A stretch of 64,000 nucleotides of DNA. Source: Methanocorpusculum parvum. Lineage in GTDB: Archaea > Halobacteriota > Methanomicrobia > Methanomicrobiales > Methanocorpusculaceae. The stretch lies in NCBI GenBank assembly GCA_015063085.1, contig SUTD01000004.1:24516-88515 (forward strand), read 5' to 3'. The notes under the pieces are model-generated. The model was not told the origin of the DNA and searched no databases. It worked only from the letters and a program-made list of their open reading frames with translations. Made by a program: the position numbers and the translations under genes. Below, one piece after another: positions 52,374 through 61,626 of the stretch; the first letter of the stretch is position 1, and every line of letters begins with the position of its first letter.

Positions 52374-52556
52374 ATGGCAGCAAAGAAAGCAGCAAAGGCA
52401 GCACAGAAGCGCAGTGACCTTTACACTGTCGACAACCAGGGTAAAGCAACCACCACCCGCCGCTTCTGCCCACAGTGCGGACCGGGCGTCTTCATGGGCG
52501 AGCACAAGGACCGTTTCGCATGCGGAAAGTGCGGATACACTGAGTTCAAGCAATAA
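52374..52556 (+). CDS. rps27ae: 30S ribosomal protein S27ae
   Basis: A 60-residue zinc protein of the small ribosomal subunit. The N terminus is lysine-rich and alanine-rich ([12 protein letters not shown]), followed by the zinc ribbon with CPQCGPG and CGKCGYTEF. In eukaryotes it is fused to ubiquitin; here it stands alone, as in all archaea. It is followed by the Kae1-Bud32 gene after 13 bp. Confidence 0.96.
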   Translation: MAAKKAAKAAQKRSDLYTVDNQGKATTTRRFCPQCGPGVFMGEHKDRFACGKCGYTEFKQ

Positions 52557-52569
52557 AATACACAAAATC

Positions 52570-54147
52570 ATGCCCGGAAAAAGGGTTTTAGGCATTGAAG
52601 GGACAGCATGGAACTTCAGTGCCGCTGTTTTTGACGACGATTTAGTTTGTCTTCATTCTTCACCGTACTCTCCGCCGTCTGGAGGAATTCATCCGCGCGA
52701 GGCAGCTCAGCATCATGCAGCAGTGGCTTCGGATGTTGTTTCAAAAGCACTTTCTGATGCAGAGAACAGAATTGACGCTGTCGCATTCTCCATAGGGCCC
52801 GGCCTTGGTCCGTCGCTTCGAACGGCCGCCACCACTGCACGCACTCTTGCGCTGAAGTATGATGTGCCGTTAATCGGAGTGAATCACTGTGTGGCACACG
52901 TGGAAATCGGCAGATGGTATACAAAGTTTGAAGATCCAATCGTCCTCTATGCATCAGGCGCGAATACACAGGTTCTGGGCTTCTTAAACGGACGCTACAG
53001 AATCTTCGGCGAGACGCTCGACATCGGTCTTGGAAACGCGCTTGACAAGTTTGCAAGAAGCCACGGTCTCCCACATCCCGGAGGGCCGCTTATCGAACAG
53101 CTCGCCAAGGAAGGCTCCTACATCCCGCTCCCGTACACGGTAAAAGGAATGGATCTGGCATTCTCCGGTCTCATGAGCGCGGCAAAAGATGCGACAACGC
53201 GCGGGGCACGCATGGAAGATGTCTGCCACTCATTCCAGGAGACAGCGTTTGCGATGTGTGTTGAGGTAACTGAACGCGCGCTCGCGCACACCGGAAAGGA
53301 CGAAGTAATCCTTGTCGGAGGGGTTGGTGCAAACATGCGTCTGCAGGAGATGCTGAATATCATGTGCGAAGAGCGCGGAGCACGCTTCATGGCGCCGCCA
53401 AGAACCTATATGGGAGATAACGGGGCTATGATTGCTTACACCGGAAAGGTCATGCTCGAAGCAGGTTCGACTATCTCTGTTGCCGATTCTGTGGTAAATC
53501 CGCACTACAGATCCGATCAGGTGGAAGTTACCTGGAGAGCTGATGCCGGCGAACTCTTTGCTCCCGGACAGTCAGAGACTGCCGAGCGCGGAGCAGAAGC
53601 CGCTGTTGATTTAACCGGAGCAGATGCGGTCAAGACGCGCCTTTCGAAAGGGTATCGTACTCCGGAGCTTGACCGTCTGTTGATTACTGAACGCACGCGT
53701 GCTGAAGCGCGCTGTATCGCTGCGGCACGAAGAGGAGGAGTTCCAACGCCGATTATCCGCGATGTCACTGAGACTTCTCTTGTCATGGAAAAGCTCGAAG
53801 GGGATGTCTTAAAGTACATTATCAGTCCGGAGTATGCCCGCGCGGCTGGTGTCACGGTTGGAAAACTCCACCGCACAGGACTGGTTCACGGAGATCTTAC
53901 CACTTCCAACATGATTTGGAAAGAAGGGCGCGTGTATCTCCTTGACTTCGGTCTTTCGCAGATGACTGATGAGATTGAGCCGCGCGGAGTTGATCTCCAT
54001 GTCCTCTTCCAGACGCTTGAGAGCACCACAGAGACGCCGGATATTCTGCGCGCGGAATTTACTGCCGGTTATCAGTCTGTTTTCAGCGGGGCAGATGCTG
54101 TCCTCGCGCGCGAACATGAAATTGAACTTCGCGGAAGATACCTATGA
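52570..54147 (+). CDS. Kae1-Bud32 fusion (KEOPS complex, t6A37 synthesis)
   Basis: A 525-residue two-domain protein. Kae1 (about 1-325) has the ASKHA fold with LGIEGTAWNFS, the metal-binding HPREAAQHHA and HCVAHVEIG histidines. Bud32 (from about 335) is a small kinase with GDLTTSNMIW as catalytic loop and LDFGLSQ as the metal-binding DFG. Together they make N6-threonylcarbamoyladenosine at position 37 of ANN-decoding tRNAs. The fusion is common in euryarchaea. I start at ATG 52570 because the frame upstream runs over rps27ae. Confidence 0.95.
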   Translation: MPGKRVLGIEGTAWNFSAAVFDDDLVCLHSSPYSPPSGGIHPREAAQHHAAVASDVVSKALSDAENRIDAVAFSIGPGLGPSLRTAATTARTLALKYDVPLIGVNHCVAHVEIGRWYTKFEDPIVLYASGANTQVLGFLNGRYRIFGETLDIGLGNALDKFARSHGLPHPGGPLIEQLAKEGSYIPLPYTVKGMDLAFSGLMSAAKDATTRGARMEDVCHSFQETAFAMCVEVTERALAHTGKDEVILVGGVGANMRLQEMLNIMCEERGARFMAPPRTYMGDNGAMIAYTGKVMLEAGSTISVADSVVNPHYRSDQVEVTWRADAGELFAPGQSETAERGAEAAVDLTGADAVKTRLSKGYRTPELDRLLITERTRAEARCIAAARRGGVPTPIIRDVTETSLVMEKLEGDVLKYIISPEYARAAGVTVGKLHRTGLVHGDLTTSNMIWKEGRVYLLDFGLSQMTDEIEPRGVDLHVLFQTLESTTETPDILRAEFTAGYQSVFSGADAVLAREHEIELRGRYL

Positions 54148-54686
54148 TTACTGTAGTTACCGGAAACAAAGGAAAAGCGGCAGAAGTTGCGGCATTCTTC
54201 GAGGGAATCGTTGAAGTAACCCACACGCCGTTTGAAGCAGTTGAACCGCAGGCAGACAGCATCGCAGACATTGCCCGCGCAAAAGCAGAACAGGCGTATG
54301 CAGCACTCGGTGTCCCGCTGATTGTCGATGACACCGGGCTCTTTATCGAGTCATTGGCAGGATTTCCCGGCCCGTATGCTGCTTATGTGCAGGATACTAT
54401 TGGAAACGGCGGTATTCTTCGCGCTATGGAAGGTTTCGAAAACCGCCGCGCATACTTTGCAACGGCAGTCGCCTATGCTGATGAGGGGGGCATTACGGTC
54501 TTTGAAGGCAGAGTGGATGGGGAGATTACCCTTTCACCGCGCGGAACAGATGGGTTTGGGTATGATCCAATCTTTGCTGTTGGGGAGAAAACCCTCGCAG
54601 AGATGAGCCTTTCCGAAAAGAACCAGGTTTCTCACCGCGCACGAGCCCTGGAAGAGTTTAGAAAATGGTATGTCTCCGTCCGGTGA
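54144..54686 (+). CDS. XTP/dITP pyrophosphatase (HAM1/RdgB family)
   Basis: A 180-residue house-cleaning enzyme that hydrolyses non-canonical purine nucleoside triphosphates. TGNKGKAAEVAAFF is the N-terminal phosphate site, VDDTGLFIESLAGFPGPY the substrate site and GTDGFGYDPIF the catalytic region, with a final SHRARAL. It overlaps the Kae1-Bud32 gene by 4 bp, the regular archaeal order, so it is co-transcribed. Confidence 0.95.
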   Translation: MITVVTGNKGKAAEVAAFFEGIVEVTHTPFEAVEPQADSIADIARAKAEQAYAALGVPLIVDDTGLFIESLAGFPGPYAAYVQDTIGNGGILRAMEGFENRRAYFATAVAYADEGGITVFEGRVDGEITLSPRGTDGFGYDPIFAVGEKTLAEMSLSEKNQVSHRARALEEFRKWYVSVR

Positions 54687-54761
54687 ACGGTTCGATACAG
54701 CGGAATCGTTAATATCACGGAGAGCATATAATATTAGCACGAAATATCGGGGTAATATATC

Positions 54762-54905
54762 ATGAGATTCCCAGAAGCAGAAGCAAGACTCCTTAATGTC
54801 AAAGTTTGTATGAAATGTAACGCAAGAAACGCAATCCGCGCAACCACCTGCCGCAAGTGCGGTTCCTCCTCTCTTCGCCCGAAGAACAAGGAAAGAAAGG
54901 CATAA
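54762..54905 (+). CDS. rpl40e: 50S ribosomal protein L40e
   Basis: A 47-residue protein: [20 protein letters not shown], then two CxxC pairs (CMKC and CRKC) and a basic tail KNKERKA. This is archaeal L40e, a zinc-binding part of the large subunit; in eukaryotes it follows ubiquitin. It seems to have its own promoter (AGCATATAATATTAG at about 54723). It ends 64 bp before the next gene. Confidence 0.95.
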   Translation: MRFPEAEARLLNVKVCMKCNARNAIRATTCRKCGSSSLRPKNKERKA

Positions 54906-54969
54906 GCGTTTCTTCATACAGTATGGTGCGCGTTTTTGTGCACCCCATCAATTTATTTTCCGAGGTCAG

Positions 54970-55518
54970 ATGAAATTCATTCCCGACTCTCACGCACGCC
55001 TGTGGGCGATTTCTGTCTTTGTTTTTATTGCGATTTTTGTCTGTGTCATCTGTAACATGGCTATCGAGCGGGAGATGACCTGGCTGGTCTATCCGGTCTG
55101 TTCACTTATCTTTGCCTGGGGTGTTTTTGCTCCTTTGATTTATCGCGGGAAAGATGGTCTGCTGATTTCTTTAGGTCTCCTGTCGGGGCTGATTCTTCCC
55201 TACCTTCTGGTTCTGGAACAGTGGACGCACACACCTGGCTGGTTCATTCCTATCGCTCTTCCGATTGCGGTATTTTCTGTCCTCTTCATCTGGGTAATTT
55301 ACGGTATTGTAAAACGGCTGAGAAATCCATGGCACATCTCTGCAGCTATAATCGCTGAAGGAGGCATTCTTTCGCTCTTTACCTATCTTGCTTTATCTCT
55401 TGGATATTCGATGTTTCCGTGGGGCTGGATTTCTTTCGGCTCGGCTCTCGGCCTCTCTCTTCTTCTGCTGATTGCGGCCCGTATTCGGAAAGAAGCCGCA
55501 TCGAATAACAATATCTAA
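54970..55518 (+). CDS. six-helix membrane protein of unknown function
   Basis: A 182-residue hydrophobic protein with six likely membrane helices (about 10-30, 38-57, 62-80, 88-110, 117-140 and 150-170), no large soluble part and no motif I recognise. Charged residues are confined to short loops. It lies between rpl40e and a DUF1917-type gene on the same strand without overlap. No function can be proposed. Confidence 0.55.
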   Translation: MKFIPDSHARLWAISVFVFIAIFVCVICNMAIEREMTWLVYPVCSLIFAWGVFAPLIYRGKDGLLISLGLLSGLILPYLLVLEQWTHTPGWFIPIALPIAVFSVLFIWVIYGIVKRLRNPWHISAAIIAEGGILSLFTYLALSLGYSMFPWGWISFGSALGLSLLLLIAARIRKEAASNNNI

Positions 55519-55544
55519 ATAAATTATAGTGCATAGTATCAATT

Positions 55545-56216
55545 ATGTATGAGGATGAGCAGATTGCCGAAGAGGAGTTAACAGCAGATGAGCTGACTGA
55601 TTTGGCATTCGGCATGTTTACCATCTTCGCCGAACAGCATCTTGAAGCCGAGGGCATGAGGCTTTTTGAGATTGTTGAGTCAGGAGAAGATATTCTCGAA
55701 AAAATCACCGCGCTTTATGAGGCATTCTCTTTAGAGTGCCCGCTTCTTGCAGAGCCTCTTTCTATGTTTGGAACGCCTGCAGATATTCTCTCGTTCTACC
55801 GCTTCGGAGAGGCTGTGCTTCCAACCAAAACAACTCACACTTACTGGATTCAGCAGAGCAAACCGGGCACCCCTGCAGATGCCTGCGGAGCTGAGCAGGC
55901 AGGCAAGTGGCTTATTTTCCTTCCGTCGGCTGATGTCGATGAGGCATGGATTAAAGTTCGAAACGCAACTGTTGCAGGGGAACTTGGAATCGGTGCGAAG
56001 GTGAGTACCTTCCGCGACAATGAGGATTCGCGTGACGACAAGAAGGTAATCTATGTGTTTACGGCAGACTGGGCAGACGAGGCGGATGTGATGCGTGTCC
56101 GTGAAAAGCTGAAGGAACTCGGGTTCGTGGACAGAATCGGTTACAAGAGAAATCTGGATACGTATGCCGGTGAGTACCGTGAGAAAGGCAAACGGGTAAC
56201 GTATTACTCGGTTTGA
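55545..56216 (+). CDS. DUF1917 (BLES03-like, putative phosphothreonine lyase domain) protein
   Basis: A 223-residue protein. Residues 1-90 are an acidic helical region. From about 100 it matches the DUF1917 / BLES03 family: YWIQQSKPG, GKWLIFLPSADVDEAWIKVRNAT, GELGIGAKVST, VIYVFTADWADEADVMRVREKL and a final RIGYKRNLDTYAG. Databases sometimes name this a putative phosphothreonine lyase because of its fold; activity is unproven. The acidic N-terminal part is not typical and may bind a partner. Confidence 0.68.
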   Translation: MYEDEQIAEEELTADELTDLAFGMFTIFAEQHLEAEGMRLFEIVESGEDILEKITALYEAFSLECPLLAEPLSMFGTPADILSFYRFGEAVLPTKTTHTYWIQQSKPGTPADACGAEQAGKWLIFLPSADVDEAWIKVRNATVAGELGIGAKVSTFRDNEDSRDDKKVIYVFTADWADEADVMRVREKLKELGFVDRIGYKRNLDTYAGEYREKGKRVTYYSV

Positions 56217-56338
56217 ATTCTTTTTTTTTATCTTGTATTATTTATCGGGTTGTTTTTTTGTTTGGTTTTACTAAATGTATCCAAAGACTACAGAAAACAT
56301 CAGGACTCAGGTAAAACAGAAAAAAAGTAAGTATTAGA

Positions 56339-57235
56339 TTATCCTCTCTTTGGAAGCGGCTTTGCAACACCGATTCCAAGGATATCCTTAGCTCCTTCAA
56401 AGACATCCTTTGCCGCAAGAGCCATGCCAAGAGATGCTGCCCACTCATCAAAGACCGCGACCGGCTTTTGTAAGAGTGCAGATATTTCCTCAGCGAGCTT
56501 TGGAGCAAGGCTTCCTGCAAGAGCGATAGATGCCTCCGGTGCCAGGAGAAGAAGTGATGCGCACTCCATAGCTGCCCAGAGAGCGATTGCCGGATTCTGG
56601 TACTGTTCCTCTAAGTGATACGAAGCGCCGGCTGTAGTAAACGCATCGTTTGCGGAAAGCTCTCCGTCATCAACCTTGCGGATGGCATCAACATCGAGCG
56701 CTCCGTGCTTCGTTCCCGGAGCAAACACACAGGCATCGAATGCACCGATTACTTTGTTCTTTGAGACAAGAAGAGAGACAGTGTTCGAACTGATGTCAGA
56801 GACAACAAACGTATCCTCGTTTAACTTCTGCTTCACAAAGTATGCGATACCAAGCTTTTCCGGGCTTGTCTGGTGAGAGTACACCTTAAAACGCGGATCG
56901 GTATCTGAACCTCTGTGGATTCCGGGGAAAGCAACAGCCGGAATGCCGGATGCTGCAATCTCATCAAACACCTTTGTACCGCCTCCAATGTGCTGACCTG
57001 CTCCGTCGCGGGTAATTACCCCGCGGTTTTTCAGCATTTTCACATCAGTGATTTTTGTGAAGTTGTCTCCCATAGAATAACAAAGCGCAATGCCCTCGAT
57101 TTCATCTAACGGACACAGACGCTCAAGCATCTGAACGGTGAACTCCTTTGCCTCCTCACGGGTGATTTTAAAATACTCGCCGGTATCTGCTGCAAAACGA
57201 AGCGAAGTCGTACCGTGATCAATGCCGATATACAT
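56339..57235 (-). CDS. methanogenesis marker protein 12-like (ASKHA fold)
   Basis: A 298-residue protein. It begins YIGIDHGTTSLRFA, an ASKHA-type nucleotide-binding start, with a second phosphate-like motif SDISSNTVSLLV and an adenosine-type motif IALAGSL. This matches the conserved marker 12 family, which is restricted to methanogens and whose role is unknown. It stands alone and divergent from the DnaJ-like gene. A BcrAD-type activator function would be an alternative but the Cys ligands for a cluster are missing. Confidence 0.75.
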   Translation of the reverse strand: MYIGIDHGTTSLRFAADTGEYFKITREEAKEFTVQMLERLCPLDEIEGIALCYSMGDNFTKITDVKMLKNRGVITRDGAGQHIGGGTKVFDEIAASGIPAVAFPGIHRGSDTDPRFKVYSHQTSPEKLGIAYFVKQKLNEDTFVVSDISSNTVSLLVSKNKVIGAFDACVFAPGTKHGALDVDAIRKVDDGELSANDAFTTAGASYHLEEQYQNPAIALWAAMECASLLLLAPEASIALAGSLAPKLAEEISALLQKPVAVFDEWAASLGMALAAKDVFEGAKDILGIGVAKPLPKRG

Positions 57236-57272
57236 AGAAGATATTTATGTGTCTGCCTCCTATATTAGCTAA

Positions 57273-58043
57273 ATGGGCGAAGACAGCCATTATCAGGTTT
57301 TAGGGATTGAAAAAGACGCCTCAGCCGAAGATATCAAGAAGGCCTATGTTTCTCTGGTAAAACAATACCATCCGGACAAAGCCGGAGACAATGAGGCGAA
57401 AAAAGAGGAGTATAACGAGCGTCTGCTCAAAATCATGGCGGCATATGAAATCTTATCTGACGAGAGCGCCCGCGCTTCCTATGACAGTGAGCTTGCTGCT
57501 GACGGAACTGGCGTTTTGACACAGGCAGGTCCGCGCGGGAAGAAGATGTCCGGCATGGCAAAGAAAAGCGGAGACATCGAAACGGACTATCCAATCTCCT
57601 TAGCTCTTGCCGCATACGGCAAAGGCAAAATCCCGATGAAGGTCGCAGGAGAACACGTGGCAGTCAAAGTCTATCCGGGAGTTCGAAGATACCGTGTCGA
57701 AGGCTTCGGAGTTCCGGTTGACGGAAAACCCAGAGGCGACCTTTACGTCAATCTCAAAATCGTTCCGGAAGAGAACTGGGAGATGGATGAATCAACAAAC
57801 AACCTCATCCACAAAATGACAATCCCGAAAAAGATTGCAGAAAACGGAGGTCAGATTCCTTTAGACCTGCTCTTCAAAAAGACCATCAAAATCACTGTTC
57901 CTGCCGGAATCAAAACGGGTGAACGTTTCGCACCTCCGGAAGGAAAAGGACTTGGTGTGATGTCTCCAAAAAAGCGCGGCAATATCATTATTGAAGCAGT
58001 TGTTGCAGAGAAGAAAGGGCTTTTTGGATTTTTGAGACGCTGA
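57273..58043 (+). CDS. DnaJ-type co-chaperone without zinc domain
   Basis: A 256-residue protein. The J domain (about 5-75) contains HPDKAG, the loop that activates DnaK-type ATPases. The middle is a short linker and the rest resembles the DnaJ C-terminal substrate-binding domain (RRYRVEGFGVP, PRGDLYVNLKIVP, KTIKITVPAGIKTGERFAPPEGKGLG). There is no zinc-finger domain, so it is a type II or CbpA-like J protein. No dnaK is in view. The next gene begins 1 bp after its stop. Confidence 0.86.
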   Translation: MGEDSHYQVLGIEKDASAEDIKKAYVSLVKQYHPDKAGDNEAKKEEYNERLLKIMAAYEILSDESARASYDSELAADGTGVLTQAGPRGKKMSGMAKKSGDIETDYPISLALAAYGKGKIPMKVAGEHVAVKVYPGVRRYRVEGFGVPVDGKPRGDLYVNLKIVPEENWEMDESTNNLIHKMTIPKKIAENGGQIPLDLLFKKTIKITVPAGIKTGERFAPPEGKGLGVMSPKKRGNIIIEAVVAEKKGLFGFLRR

Positions 58044-58044
58044 A

Positions 58045-58593
58045 ATGACCGTTCTTGATGCCGTAGAAAAGTTTGCCGCGTTTCGTGTTCGGATTCTGCT
58101 TCTGGCTGTTGGAATATTCTGTATCCTCTTTCCAACAACCTTCTGCGATTTTATCCCGCTCATTGTCGGCATATCTATGATACTTGCCGGAGGCTTTGGC
58201 ATCTTTGTCGGTTTCGAGATGAAACAATATCGTTTCCACGATGTTTCAGGGCTTGGAGAGTCTATTGTTCTCGCGCTCCTTGGAGTTGTCATTATCATCT
58301 CACAAAACGCATCTCTCCTGCTTCTCGGAGTTATCTGGGGGCTGCTTGGTCTTGGAAAAGGAGCAAAAGAGATTAACACATTCCTCTACCGTCTATCGAA
58401 CAAGGAGAACTTCCTCTTCCCGCTTATCATAGGAATTTTGGAAATCATCTTCGGTCTGGTTCTTATCTTAGAACCGACAGAACATATTGCATTCCATGTG
58501 GTGATTCTCGGAATCAACATGATTCTCTACTCCATCAAAGATCCGGCACCGCACAGAAAACACCCGCATGAGATTCTGCGGGAAGTTCTCTAA
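58045..58593 (+). CDS. HdeD/DUF308 family membrane protein
   Basis: A 182-residue protein with six membrane helices in three hairpins and the glycine-rich pattern of the DUF308 (HdeD) family (LLAVGIFCILFPTTFCDFIPLIVGISMILAGGFGIFVG). In Escherichia coli HdeD is linked to acid stress. It is read directly after the DnaJ-like gene, which makes a stress-related pair plausible. No catalytic residues are seen. Confidence 0.75.
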   Translation: MTVLDAVEKFAAFRVRILLLAVGIFCILFPTTFCDFIPLIVGISMILAGGFGIFVGFEMKQYRFHDVSGLGESIVLALLGVVIIISQNASLLLLGVIWGLLGLGKGAKEINTFLYRLSNKENFLFPLIIGILEIIFGLVLILEPTEHIAFHVVILGINMILYSIKDPAPHRKHPHEILREVL

Positions 58594-58635
58594 TTTTTTT
58601 CAAAAAAAGAAAAAGGAATGAAAAATGAAAAAGCT

Positions 58636-58653
58636 GAGTAACCTTGGTTACTC
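58636..58653 (-). terminator. hairpin at the end of the por operon
   Basis: GAGTAACC and GGTTACTC form a palindrome around the stop codon of porB (58648-58650). On the minus strand it is followed by T-rich sequence (TTTTTCATTTTTCA). It probably ends the porGDAB transcript. Confidence 0.5.
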
Positions 58654-59538
58654 GATATCGATGCCGTATTTCTTGGCGTTCTTGTCTGCGATTGCCTGAA
58701 TCTTTGCGATCTCAGCTTCGTTTCTCTCTGGTCTGAAGAGGTGACGGAAACGCTTCTGAGCCTGGAGGTATGCATCGACCGGGACACGCTTGACCTTCTT
58801 CTGGGATACAAGCTCGCCGTTTTCGATCTCATAGTTTACCCAGAGACCGCACTCGACTGCCATTCTTCCAATCTCCATGGTCTTTGCGCTGTCGAATCCC
58901 CATCCGGTACAGCATGGTGCGTGAACCTGGATGTAGCACGGTCCCGGGGTATTCATGGCCTTTTCGACCTTCTTCATTAAGTCCATCGGGTATGCCATGG
59001 TTGCTGTTGCAACATATGGGGATCCGTGTGCGACTAAAATCTGCGGGAGATCCTTCTTCGGACGGTTGTTACCGGTAGAGCATGCGCCTGCCGGAGAGGT
59101 GGTGGTATCTGCATCATACGGGGTTGCACCGGAGCGCTGAATACCGGTGTTCATGTATGCCTCGTTGTCATAGCAGATGTAAGTGAAGTCGTGTCCTCTC
59201 TCGAATGCGCCGGAGATACAAAGAGTACCAATGTCGACTGTTGCTCCGTCTCCGCCGATAACTAAGATCTTTTCCTTGCCGAGTCTTCCCTGCTTCTTTA
59301 AGGATGCTTCAATACCGGATGCAAGTGCGGATGCGTTCTCGAAGAGCGAGTGAATCCACGGGGTCTTCCATGCAGTCTCCGGGTATGGAGTGGAGAAAAC
59401 TTCCAGACATCCGGTTGGAGAAACAACAATAGTGTTCTCGCCAGCACCTTTTAAGATCATACGGACTGCTGCCGATGCTCCGCATCCTCCGCATGCACGG
59501 TGACCGCAGTCAAAGTTCTCAAGTTTTCTGTCGACCAT
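58648..59538 (-). CDS. porB: pyruvate:ferredoxin oxidoreductase, beta subunit
   Basis: A 296-residue TPP-binding subunit. The TPP-magnesium motif is GDGATVDIG followed by NEAYMNTG, and the iron-sulfur ligands are in [10 protein letters not shown] near residues 11-19. It ends the porG-D-A-B operon. I start at ATG 59538, right after porA (1 bp gap); an open stretch further upstream overlaps porA. The complex converts acetyl-CoA and CO2 to pyruvate with reduced ferredoxin. The alternative, 2-ketoisovalerate oxidoreductase, is less likely with this subunit set. Confidence 0.92.
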   Translation of the reverse strand: MVDRKLENFDCGHRACGGCGASAAVRMILKGAGENTIVVSPTGCLEVFSTPYPETAWKTPWIHSLFENASALASGIEASLKKQGRLGKEKILVIGGDGATVDIGTLCISGAFERGHDFTYICYDNEAYMNTGIQRSGATPYDADTTTSPAGACSTGNNRPKKDLPQILVAHGSPYVATATMAYPMDLMKKVEKAMNTPGPCYIQVHAPCCTGWGFDSAKTMEIGRMAVECGLWVNYEIENGELVSQKKVKRVPVDAYLQAQKRFRHLFRPERNEAEIAKIQAIADKNAKKYGIDIE

Positions 59539-59539
59539 T

Positions 59540-60697
59540 TTAGAGCACCTCCTCGCGAAGTCCGTAGAACATATCGCCTTTGCCCTCTTCGCAGAGTGCA
59601 ACGATGTTCTTGATGTCGGACTTTCTGACATCACGGCCTCCAAGACCTAAGATGTAGTCATAGATTGGAAGATCCATGCCGTAGCATGCATCCTTGACTT
59701 CGAGAGCGACAGCTCCCTTTGCTCCAAGGCTCACGTTCTTGTCGAGGACTGCAACACGCTTTGCGTTGCCTAAGAGTGCACGGAGATCCTCTGACGGGAA
59801 CGGGCGGAAGCAGCGGATGCCTAAGAGACCAACCTTCTTTCCTGCTGCACGCATCTCATCGATTGCGTCCTTGATAGTTCCGCAGATGGAACCCATTGCA
59901 ATGAGGACGGTTTCTGCGTCTTCCATCTGGTACTGGGTAACAAGCTCAGAGTAGTCACGTCCGAACTTCTCTGCGAACTCTTTTCCGTACTTCTTGAATG
60001 CTTCTGCTGCACGCTTGACTGCCTGGTCGTGTTCGTATCTGAACTCGAGGTAGTACTCAGGAGTTGCGTACATACCAAAGGAAATTGGGTCGCTGCAGTC
60101 GAGCTTCTGGTACGGGTTGAACGGGCCGAGGAATGCATCGACTGCTTCCTGCTCCGGAATGTCAACCGGCTCGTAGACGTGGGAGAGGATGAATCCGTCG
60201 AAACAGACGAATGCCGGAAGCAGAATGTTGTGGTCTTCGCAGATCTTGTATGCTAAGATGTGCAGGTCTAATGCTTCCTGGTTGTCCTCTGCGTAGAACT
60301 GGAGCCATCCGGAGTCGCGCATCATGATGGAATCCTGCTGGTCGTTCCAGATGGAAAGCGGTGCAGAGATTGCACGGTTTGCGATTCCCATAACAATCGG
60401 GAGGCGCATACCGGCAGAGTTGAAGACAACTTCTGCCATTAATGCAAGACCCTGGGAGGTGGTTGCAGAGTAGACACGGCTTCCTGCGGCAGATGCTCCG
60501 ATACAGGCAGACAGTGCGGAGAACTCTGACTCTACACAGATGTATTCTGCATCAAGTCTTCCGTCTGCAACGATAGATGCAAGACCTTCTACAATGTGGG
60601 TCTGCGGGGTGATTGGATATGCGGAGATGACCTGCGGGCGGCAGAGACGAACGGTCTCTGCGACAGCAATAGATCCTTCCATAATTTGCATAGTCAT
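59540..60697 (-). CDS. porA: pyruvate:ferredoxin oxidoreductase, alpha subunit
   Basis: A 385-residue subunit with the pyrimidine-binding domain of the enzyme: [15 protein letters not shown] with the conserved Pro-Ile-Thr-Pro, [34 protein letters not shown] and a C-terminal transketolase-like domain ([13 protein letters not shown]). The start ATG follows the stop of porD without a gap. It binds pyruvate and TPP together with PorB. Confidence 0.94.
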   Translation of the reverse strand: MTMQIMEGSIAVAETVRLCRPQVISAYPITPQTHIVEGLASIVADGRLDAEYICVESEFSALSACIGASAAGSRVYSATTSQGLALMAEVVFNSAGMRLPIVMGIANRAISAPLSIWNDQQDSIMMRDSGWLQFYAEDNQEALDLHILAYKICEDHNILLPAFVCFDGFILSHVYEPVDIPEQEAVDAFLGPFNPYQKLDCSDPISFGMYATPEYYLEFRYEHDQAVKRAAEAFKKYGKEFAEKFGRDYSELVTQYQMEDAETVLIAMGSICGTIKDAIDEMRAAGKKVGLLGIRCFRPFPSEDLRALLGNAKRVAVLDKNVSLGAKGAVALEVKDACYGMDLPIYDYILGLGGRDVRKSDIKNIVALCEEGKGDMFYGLREEVL

Positions 60698-60964
60698 TTA
60701 TTTTTCCTCCAGGTGCATGGAAATGGCTTTTGCCTTGTCCGGGCATTCCTCAGCGCACATTCCGCATCCCTTGCAGAAGTCAAGATCAATTGCATAGGTC
60801 TTGTCTTCATTCTGGGTGATACAGCCCTCAGGGCAGATGAGCTGGCATGTTCCGCATTTGGTACATTTTTCGGTGTCTAAGATTGGATAGTAGACACGCC
60901 AGGAACCTGTTTTATTGTTTCTGCTCTGTCCTGGTCTTGCAGTACATCCGATTCCAAGCGGCAT
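60698..60964 (-). CDS. porD: pyruvate:ferredoxin oxidoreductase, delta subunit (2[4Fe-4S] ferredoxin)
   Basis: An 88-residue ferredoxin-like subunit with two complete cluster motifs: CTKCGTCQLICPEGC and CKGCGMCAEECPDKA. The N-terminal tail GSWRVYYPILDTEKC is typical of PorD. Its ATG overlaps the stop of porG by 1 bp (TGATG). It passes electrons from the TPP site to external ferredoxin. Confidence 0.95.
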   Translation of the reverse strand: MPLGIGCTARPGQSRNNKTGSWRVYYPILDTEKCTKCGTCQLICPEGCITQNEDKTYAIDLDFCKGCGMCAEECPDKAKAISMHLEEK

Positions 60965-61509
60965 CAGTATGCTCCCTCCTTAATCATTTCATACGCACGT
61001 TTTGCTGCGGCAAAGTTGGTTACAGCAAGTTTGCCCGGGAATCTCTCCTCGATTGCTCCTTTGAGTGCTTCAAGAGTGATTTCTCCGCTTGCTGCGGCAA
61101 AAGCCCCCATTAAAGTGGTATTGGTAATGGGGAGTCCAATCTCCTCGATTGCAATCTTCGTTGCATCGAATGCAATTACTTTGACGCCTTCCGGAACGTT
61201 GTATTCTCCTTTCTTTTCGGTATTGACAAGGACAATTCCTCCGTCTTTCATTCCGGAGAAAACATTGACGTCGCGAATTAATGTGCTGTCCTGAACAATT
61301 ACGTAGTCCGGCTCGTAAACCTGGCTTCTCAGACGAATCTTTTCGTCGCTGAACCGCACGAATGCCTGGACCGGCGCGCCGCGGCGTTCTACACCGAATG
61401 CCGGGAAGGCTTGGGAAAAGACGCCGGCAGTAAACGCTGCTGTGGCAATAAGCTCAGCAGCGGTCACAGAACCTTGTCCGCCTCTTCCGTGGATGCGAAG
61501 TTCTTTCAT
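60964..61509 (-). CDS. porG: pyruvate:ferredoxin oxidoreductase, gamma subunit
   Basis: A 181-residue subunit. It begins KELRIHGRGGQGSVTAAELIA, the standard GRGGQG motif of the gamma domain. VERRGAPVQAFVR and NTTLMGAFAAASGEI are typical. It is the first gene of the operon porG-D-A-B. I use ATG 61509; the longer frame to 61527 runs into a TATA-like ATAAATATATGC (about 61510-61521). Confidence 0.94.
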   Translation of the reverse strand: MKELRIHGRGGQGSVTAAELIATAAFTAGVFSQAFPAFGVERRGAPVQAFVRFSDEKIRLRSQVYEPDYVIVQDSTLIRDVNVFSGMKDGGIVLVNTEKKGEYNVPEGVKVIAFDATKIAIEEIGLPITNTTLMGAFAAASGEITLEALKGAIEERFPGKLAVTNFAAAKRAYEMIKEGAY

Positions 61510-61626
61510 AACGCATATATTTATCACGATTAATCAATATGAATTTGACGCCTTACTATCTCCGGGAGAGATGCTTGCCGCCCCTCCGGAGGCTCTTTAT
61601 TCCTGACGCGCCAACATAGATTATCT

